This document shows positions 1-5,820 of a stretch of 12,081 nucleotides of DNA, one piece after another. The stretch is from Ochromonadaceae sp. CCMP2298 (lineage: Eukaryota; Sar; Synurophyceae; Ochromonadales; Ochromonadaceae), in contig MU633637.1 in NCBI GenBank assembly GCA_026770595.1, positions 6,612 to 18,692 of the forward strand, in the 5' to 3' direction. The notes under the pieces were generated by a model, which ran no database searches, was not told the origin of the DNA, and saw only the letters and a program-made list of their open reading frames with translations. Numbering within the stretch: position 1 is the stretch's first letter; every line of letters begins with the position of its first letter. Made by a program: the position numbers and the translations under genes.

Positions 1-1109
1 GGGGGGGGACAAAGAGAGGGTGTGGGGTAAGGGTGTGGATTGTTATATAGGGTAATAGGACAAAAGGGTAGTAGGATTATATTGCAGTAGGGATTGAGGG
101 GTATTAGATTCATAGCACTATTACTATACGTACTGTGCGTACCTAGAAGGTTTCCCACTGCGAACCACACTATTCCGAACACGTCCAGGATGTCCACGCA
201 TTTAGCAGACATGTGCACGTCTCCCCCCAAAATGATTCGCGGGTCTGAGGGTTTAAAAGGTAGGTGTCACATAGAGAGGGTGGGTTTAATGCATATTATA
301 GTATAGATGGAGGGGGTTTAATACATAGTAGTATGAGGTCAATGGGATAGGAGGGGAATAGACATTTATAGTATACAATAAGGGGTTAGATACACATTAT
401 GAGTGTTTACCTGCCATATTGACGCGATATTCGTAGTGCAGTCGGCAGCCTGGTGGTATGCGGTAGGGTGGTAGATGTGTATAAGGATAGGTGGTGGTGG
501 TGGTGTGTAATAGTATGGATAAGAGTAGTGTTAGTGGATTACTGCTCTGCTTTGGAGCCTTGTTCTGCTTACCTAGGCGTATCACGGATCTCACGATTAC
601 CACTGAGAGCCATAGCCGCAGGTCGGGTTGGCAGGTTTCGCCCCTATGGTAGGAGTGAATATGTGGAAGGGAAGGTGGTAGGTGTACAAGAGTATAAGCG
701 TGTGGACGGGGATGTGTGTGTATAAGTGTGCAGAGACGTGTTACTGTGTTAATCATGATCCAGATTATGTGCCTAGTCCCAACATATGCTTCTCTGCCCC
801 TCTGCCATCTACTCTCTGCCATCTACTCTCTGCCCTCTACTCTCTGCCCTCTACTCTCTCCCTCTCAACCCCGTCGTGGACATAACGCACATGATACGTC
901 ACTCTTGAGCTATGTCAATCAACCCCCAACCTTTGCTTCTTTAATGCTACTCTAACCCCTAATCCACAGCTGTGCACCTACCTTTCCAAAAGAAGTCCTG
1001 CTGTGGACATGGCGCACAGAATGGACGTGACGATGAACGAGAACTTGAGCGGCTTCTCCTCCACAAACTTGAGGTACTTGATGCGCACATCCGGACACGT
1101 CGTACACAT
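1..1109 (-). CDS. Partial multi-pass membrane protein, similar to the membrane region of plant-type RING E3 ligases (gene A)
   Basis: Four exons are read on the minus strand: 1109-982, 643-573, 449-411 and 244-143. Phases join as 2, 1, 1 and 1, and the donors are GTAGGT, GTAAGC, GTAAAC and GTACGC. Position 1109 is the first in-frame ATG, though the frame stays open upstream, so the start is uncertain. Three hydrophobic segments are visible: one containing FSFIVTSILCAMSTAG, one containing LRLWLSVVIVRSVIRLG and one containing CVDILDVFGIVWFAVGNLL. The order RLW...CRL.YEYRVN...KCVDILD.FGIVWFAVGN recalls the transmembrane region of Arabidopsis-type RING-H2 membrane ligases, where a second part of the protein carries the RING. 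No RING is seen here. It would have to lie left of position 1. Positions 1-142 look like intron only (C-rich on the minus strand), so the gene continues off the window. The gene is divergent from gene B. The exon structure is well supported; the family assignment is from memory and moderate. Confidence 0.72.
802..857. repeat. 14-bp minisatellite, four copies, inside gene A intron 1
   Basis: The unit CTGCCATCTACTCT is repeated four times, with A changed to C at one site in the last two copies. It lies in gene A intron 1 (981-644). On the gene's sense strand it is purine-rich, the opposite of the usual C-rich bias of introns here. Confidence 0.85.
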
Positions 1110-1806
1110 CTCGTCGAGTAGAGGTTTTGAGTACCTGGGTATCCGGGTTAGAAGGGCGGGGTTGCGGAACGGGCAGTGGGTGCGTTTCGGCCTCCGCGCT
1201 GCGCTGTGCTTCTGATTCGAACACTGCAACCAGGAAACGCAGTCGAAGCCTGGACAGACAGTCTCGAGTTGTGGCAAAGAACCCACAACAGAACCTTGAT
1301 GATGGAACCTCCCCTTCTTCAGTTGTGCAGTGAGGGTCGTTCCTAAATATTCGAATCATTGCTTTTGTTTCTTTAATTTAGACGTCAATTGTAGATAACG
1401 TATTGGTTTTGACGCAAGTCTTTCCCAATACGGTCATTTGTTTTTTTTTAGTTCGTTTTAGTTCGTTCGTTTTAATTCGTTTTTGTCTCACCTATAATTA
1501 CGTATTTAGCGGGCAGAGTGGGCTGCACTGCACAATACGAAAATATAAAACATTCGGGCAAAGATGGGCAACCCGAACCAAAAGATCCATCTAACGTCTA
1601 ACTCCATCTCCTCTGTCGAAGAGTGGGCATTGCCTGCTTCAGCAGCGGCTTAGCCTTTGCCAACTCGCCTTGGCTATCCCTGAACCCGCAGGCCAGACAC
1701 CAAGTACCTAATCCCGCAGCACACACACAGCGAATCATCTCCTCGGTGCTCCCGTCCTGCTCTTCTGTTCTTCTGCTCCTCTACTCCTCTCCTATCCTGC
1801 CGTACC
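1110..1806. promoter_or_regulatory. Divergent intergenic region between gene A and gene B
   Basis: This is the only space between the starts of A (1109, minus) and B (1807, plus), so promoters for both should lie here. Visible features are a T-rich stretch at about 1438-1485 with repeated GTTCGTTTTA-like words, a 6-bp inverted repeat (TTCGGG ... CCCGAA) at about 1553-1577, and a strongly pyrimidine-rich tract at 1741-1800 just before the ATG of gene B. The minus-strand frame leading into gene A stays open to about 1286 without an ATG, so part of 1110-1286 could be a coding extension of A. No TATA-type element can be called with confidence. Confidence 0.4.
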
Positions 1807-3031
1807 ATGGATGAACCTCTAGACACCCTTGTGGCCGCTGCCCCCCTGCACAAGACCCTGCTGCTGGTGGACAGCAGCGCAGACGAAGAGACCTTCTTGC
1901 ACTTCAGAGCGGACGACAGGTACTCGTCTATTATCCCCCCTCCTTATATACTATAATGTGTATCTAATCCCCTCCTTCTATACTATAACGTGTATAAAAC
2001 CCTATAAAACCCAACAGATACCTCGTGTTCGACGCCGAAGCCATGAACAAAAAGCGCACCATCGTGAAGGTACGTATGCGAATGTGTGTTTGCATGTATG
2101 TGTGTATTTGTGTGTTGACTGGTGCCCCCAGATGGGATATGCCTCCCTTTAAATATATATGCAAACATACACACATTGACAAGCGCCTAACCTTATCCTC
2201 ACCATCGAGAAGAAGAGCGTGTCTGCTTTACTGGAGGAGGCTCGATTTATGCTGTGTTTCGCCATGAAGCACGGCAAGGTGCTGGTGGTGCGACTGGGCA
2301 AGTCCATGGCGGATTTTAAGAACACATTCAACGACACCGACTGCCCCGCAGGAGGCAACGTCCCACCTTCAACGTAAGCCTTTAAATCTCCCTTTCCCTT
2401 TAACTGTCTGTATCTAATGTCTCTCCCACCTGTCTAACTGCATTCCTCACCCACACACAGTGGAGAGCAGCACTGCCTGCCCAAAGGCTTCACTCTACAC
2501 AGCGGTCAGCATCTCCTCAGTGACTCGTCATTACGCGCTCTCTACCGGCGCAAGGACATCGTGGTATGTATCTCTATGTCTATATGTCTATATGTGTATG
2601 TGTGTGTTGACTGGTGCCCATATACTTATCCCACTATATACCCCCATTAAACCACACACACACACACACCTCTATACCAATCCCTGTACCCCCCTACATC
2701 CCCCTACACACCCACCCCTGCAGGAAATGAGCGGCAACGGCGACCCCTCCTCAGACCCCCACTTCGAAACCACCTTCAAGGTAAGTCTTTTTATCTCCTT
2801 TTCTCTCAATCTAACTATCTTTTTATCTCTGTTTCTACCTATTTATTTAACCCTCCTATTAAACCCTTCCATCATTGAACCCTCTACATATAATCTAAAC
2901 CTCTTTATCCTTCACCCCAGATTATCCTGACAACTGCCCAGCCCTTTGCACGGCTCGACGACTTTTTGTTCAACGCGAGCTTCGGTCTGCCTGGAGAGCG
3001 CGCCGACTATAATGTCGTGGAAGGTCCCTAA
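1807..3031 (+). CDS. Six-exon gene, about 198 aa; possible IQ/ankyrin-type ciliary protein C-terminal domain (gene B)
   Basis: Exons are 1807-1919, 2018-2069, 2213-2373, 2461-2563, 2724-2780 and 2921-3031, ending in TAA. The start is ACCATGG, a strong initiation context, with no alternative ATG just upstream. Donors are GTACTC, GTACGT, GTAAGC, GTATGT and GTAAGT. Acceptors end in CAG except intron 2, which ends in a run GAGAAGAAG, so exon 3 may begin at 2210, 2213 or 2216 (one codon steps). The protein opens MDEPLDTLVAAAPLHKTLLL, then has YLVFDAEAMNKKRTIV, EEARFMLCFAMKHGKVLVVR and IILTTAQPFARLDDFLF. The order KTLLLVD...FLHFR...A..HGK.LV...LTT..P...L..FL resembles, from memory, the C-terminal domain of IQANK1-like ciliary proteins; this is tentative. 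No catalytic motif, signal peptide or membrane segment is seen. It is divergent from A and convergent with C. Confidence 0.78.
1941..2010 (+). repeat. Two tandem copies of an intron-borne repeat in gene B intron 1
   Basis: Two adjacent units of about 32 bp each contain TATACTATAAYGTGTATNWAA followed by a C-rich spacer (CCCCTCC). Related words occur in introns of gene A (about 271-340) and of the helicase gene (9197-9241, opposite orientation), so this is a member of a dispersed family. Confidence 0.6.
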
Positions 3032-3358
3032 ATTCGTGTATTGGCGCTGTTCTGTTGATGTGTCCAGCAGCGCGACTGGAGGCCCCCTTTTAAGGCCACA
3101 TTTAAATCTTGTATATAGTTCGTCAAAATATTCATAATATTCAGAATATTTACCTGTGGAGTGTAAGACATTCTGGTTCACAGAACATAAGTTTAATAAC
3201 GCAACCATTTTTTAGGCAGTACAATACTGCTTTGTTAACGAGGACATTTTAACTCCTAGACGTTTGAAATCCTATACCCCACTACACACCTCATTTCAAG
3301 CTACTACCCATGTAACTGCCGCATTATGCGAATGGCCGTGTCGCACTATATATACTAT

Positions 3359-3444
3359 TCACTCGGCGGTGCGATCTACGTTTGATCGCAGATCGTACCG
3401 CGCGCAACGACCGCGCGGAGTGAAGAGGTCATACCCACCACCTA
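3359..3444 (-). pseudogene. Degenerate duplicate of the C-terminal exon end of gene C
   Basis: On the minus strand this reads ...YDLFTPRGRCARYDLRSNV...E and a TGA stop. Gene C ends ...VVDLTSPP...RRYALRSNV...A and a TAG stop. At the DNA level 3378-3401 matches 3517-3540 at 22 of 24 positions, and the GGTGGTGG...TGACCTC word is also shared at the other end. One extra G shifts the frame at the VVDL site. An ATTAG directly before the copy could serve as an acceptor, so an alternative last exon is possible, but a decayed partial duplication is the simpler reading. Confidence 0.6.
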
Positions 3445-3462
3445 ATCCTTTAATCCTGTAAT

Positions 3463-3498
3463 CCCCCAATCCCCCAATCCCCTAGTCCCCTAGTCCCC
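3463..3498 (-). other. G-quadruplex motif in the presumed 3' UTR of gene C
   Basis: Five runs of four or five G on the minus strand are separated by loops of three to four bases (ATT or ACTA type). The array begins 3 bp after the stop codon of gene C, so it would be in the RING mRNA. It fits the standard four-tract G-quadruplex pattern with a spare tract. Confidence 0.7.
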
Positions 3499-3500
3499 TT

Positions 3501-4351
3501 CTACGCGTTGGTACTAACGTTAGATCGCAGAGCGTACCGCCGCACTGCCGCAGGGGCGCTTGGAGATGTCGGTGGGGAGGTCAGATCCACCACCGTGGCG
3601 CCTAGCGGCATCGGCATGCGGCGGGCTTGTCTTGCTGTCAGAGCTTGAGGAGCGGTAGGGGTGGTAGGGGCGGTAGGAGTGGTGGTGGTGGCGGGGATAG
3701 GAGCAGTGGTGGGGGCGCTGCCAGTTGCCGTTGGAAAACTGGTAGCGGTGGCGGTCGGAGCAAGGGCAATTGCGGATGTGGGGATGCTCGAGACGATGGC
3801 GGTGGTGGCGGTGCTTCTGATGGCTATGATGCGAACAGAACACATGGGACACGCTGCGTCTTTCTGCGCCCACGTCGTGATGCACGTAAGACAGAAAAAG
3901 TGACCCTGTGTGTGCGTGTGTGAGAGGGGTGGGGGGGGGAGTGGGAGGGGGGGAGGAGGTAATAAAATGGGCTATAGGAGCACAGCAGTAGAGCAGCACA
4001 CGACGGGAGCAGAGTGAGAGAGAGGGGTGCACATTCTGAAAGATGGAAATAAAGGGATACACAATAGCACAATGCAAAGTAACACACACATACAACAGAG
4101 AGAGTACTCACACACTGCAGATGCCCCGTCGGAAGTCCCCGCATGTCTGAGAGACATATGCAGCATTCTTGGTCTGTCTGCGCGAATGGAGTGGGACCTG
4201 TGGAGGGCTGCTCGGAGGGCTGATGCGTCATTCTCAATTCCTCCGCAGGCGTGGTCCGCAGTTGATCTCTCCAAAGCCACGACACAAGTCTGAGCGCGCC
4301 AAAGGAGCCCAGGAACTCTCTGATATACCTCATCACGATAGAAAACGCCAT
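3501..4351 (-). CDS. C3HC4 RING-finger protein with a C-terminal SUMO-interaction-like motif (gene C)
   Basis: Two exons, 4351-4112 and 3905-3501 (TAG stop), are separated by a 206-nt intron with donor GTGAGT and acceptor CACACAG. The product is 214 aa. Splicing restores a full RING: C63-x2-C66, C80-G-H82, C85-x2-C88 and C99-P-M-C102, with the intron exactly between C80 and G81. Such RINGs bind two zinc ions and recruit an E2, so this is a probable E3 ubiquitin ligase. The N-terminus (residues 1-30) is hydrophobic and helix-like (AFSIVMRYIREFLGSFGALR). After the RING comes an Ala/Thr/Pro-rich stretch (about 111-170), then VVDLT at 185-189 followed by SPPTSP, and a tail RRYALRSNV. The start at 4351 has context GCCATGG; an earlier in-frame ATG at 4450 is possible. 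It is divergent from the helicase gene, with 526 bp between the starts. Confidence 0.85.
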
Positions 4352-4877
4352 GGCTGTAGGAGAGTGAGCCTCAATGCTCAGATGCCATGTTCTGTAGTCC
4401 GAGAAGAAGTTGCAACAGCAAAAAGTCGAGAAGAGGAGCTTACACCACATTTTGCCGAAATTTTCCAGCAACCTTGACCATTTGACGCCTACTCGTGCAT
4501 CACTCAGTCAATTGGCGCCTTTTCAGTGGAACATTGAACTCAGAAGCTGGGAACATTTGGGGCAAAAAAACTTTTTTTTTGCAAAAAAAAAAATAATTGC
4601 CAAAAAATATTCGAGTTTGAAAAAAGGCACTCCATCTTTCCAGGGCAAGACATTCATTCTATTCCGCCTGTCCTGTCTAACAGCCAGCCAGCCAAGTGAG
4701 CAGCCAGCGAGCAACCAGCCAGAAGCCAGCCAGAAGCCAGCCAGAAGCCAGCCAGAAGCCAGACAGACAGAGAGACAGAGACAGAGAGACAGATCGAGAG
4801 ACAGACAGAGAGACAGGCAGAGAGACAGGCACAGAGCAAGACAGCCACAGAGCCAGCAGACAATCCCTGTCGGTGAA
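4352..4877. promoter_or_regulatory. Divergent intergenic region between gene C and the PIF1-like gene
   Basis: This region separates the start codons of C (minus) and D (plus) and should carry both promoters. It contains an A/T-tract hairpin-like sequence at about 4563-4582 (GCAAAAAAA then T run then GC) followed by another A run, two TTGRCGCCT words near 4491 and 4512, and a long simple repeat at 4679-4855. The frame leading into D is open across the simple repeat, but that is expected of such repeats and gives a low-complexity peptide, so I do not take it as coding. Confidence 0.45.
4679..4855 (+). repeat. Compound simple repeat, AGCCAGCCAGA then AGACAGAG units
   Basis: Roughly the first third is built of AGCCAGCC and AGAAGCC words; the rest is built of AGACAGAC and AGAGACAG words. 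It ends 23 bp before the presumed start codon of the PIF1-like gene, so it probably lies in its 5' UTR or core promoter. Confidence 0.85.
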
Positions 4878-5787
4878 ATGTCAGTACGGAAATGGACTGC
4901 AGCCGACGACGTGAAGCTATGGTCCTTGCGGTCGCTCAGCACTAAGCAGCTGTGTGGAGAGTTCGGAAGAGAGGTGATAAGATAACTGGAGAATAGAGTG
5001 TGTTTTGGTTACCCTTCCTGCCACCACCACCTTTAAACCCCCTCCACCCCCACCCCCCATACATACACGCTCAATACACACACGCCCCAATACACACACC
5101 CCAATACGTAGTCTGGGGGCATCAAGGCCCGACTAAAGCACCTAGATGACCCTTACCACAATGCATCAAAAAGACTGTTCGGGGGGGTGGCCATGGCACC
5201 CGGGAAGGTATTAAACCCCTCCATCTACACTGCGTATGCATATTAAAACCCTCTATCACTGTGTATGCTTATGAAACCCATATATGCTCCCTGCACTACC
5301 TACTACTCCTCTTCTGCCCTGTTCCCCCCACTGCCTCCAACCTACAGGGCGAGTGGAACCACTCGATTGGTTCGATGAAGGGCCATTCGATGCCTGCCCC
5401 CTCTCAGCCCTACGCCCCCCTCTTCAACCCACCCGGGAGGATGGGGGCCTCCTCCTCCTCCTCCTCCTCCTCCTCCTCCTCTGCACCCCCTGGGGCCCCG
5501 AAGGGCCTGGTTCCGAAGACGGAGTATCCCTCTTCATTCAACCAATCCTCCTCCTCCTTCTTCTCCTCCTTCTCTGCGCCCTCTACAAAGGAGACGGTTC
5601 CTTTACCTGTGCCTTCCTCTACCCCCTACACCTCCACCAAGAAACGACAACTGCCGGCCCACTACTCCCCCCCCTCGCCCTACGTGCCCCCATCGAAGGT
5701 ACATAGTTTTATAGTTATTTGTACTATATATGGGTTTTGTCATATTTCCCTCGCTTTTACCCTTACCCTCACCCTCACTTTCACTTT

Positions 5788-5820
<33 letters not shown>

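Larger units (their letters stand above)
3032..3500. other. Convergent intergenic region between genes B and C
   Basis: This should hold the 3' ends of B (plus) and C (minus). Seen here: AATATT-rich sequence at 3126-3150, a perfect 7-bp inverted repeat TGCGATC ... GATCGCA at 3370-3390, a degenerate copy of the gene C tail at 3359-3444, and a C-tract array at 3463-3498. I see no AATAAA close to the stop of B, and no further intact gene. Confidence 0.5.

Noticed and set aside
397-822. Long minus-strand open frame
   Set aside because: It contains two real exons of gene A (643-573, 449-411) but runs through their introns; phase-correct splicing explains the coding parts.
1205-1225. tRNA-like GTTCGAATC word on the minus strand
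   Set aside because: No acceptor stem, D-arm or anticodon arm can be built around it.
2912-3208. Minus-strand open frame opposite the last exon of gene B
   Set aside because: Its left half is antisense to a well-supported exon, and the rest is AATATT-rich sequence with no splice or homology support.
3627-3923. Gly-rich plus-strand open frame opposite gene C
   Set aside because: It is antisense to the Ala/Thr/Pro-rich part of the RING protein, whose codons give Gly/Ser/Val runs on the other strand.
4410-4877. N-terminal extension of the helicase frame upstream of 4878
   Set aside because: The open frame runs through a simple repeat (SQPEASQKPA, DRQRDRQRDR type peptide) and an A/T tract. Such repeats stay open by their composition.
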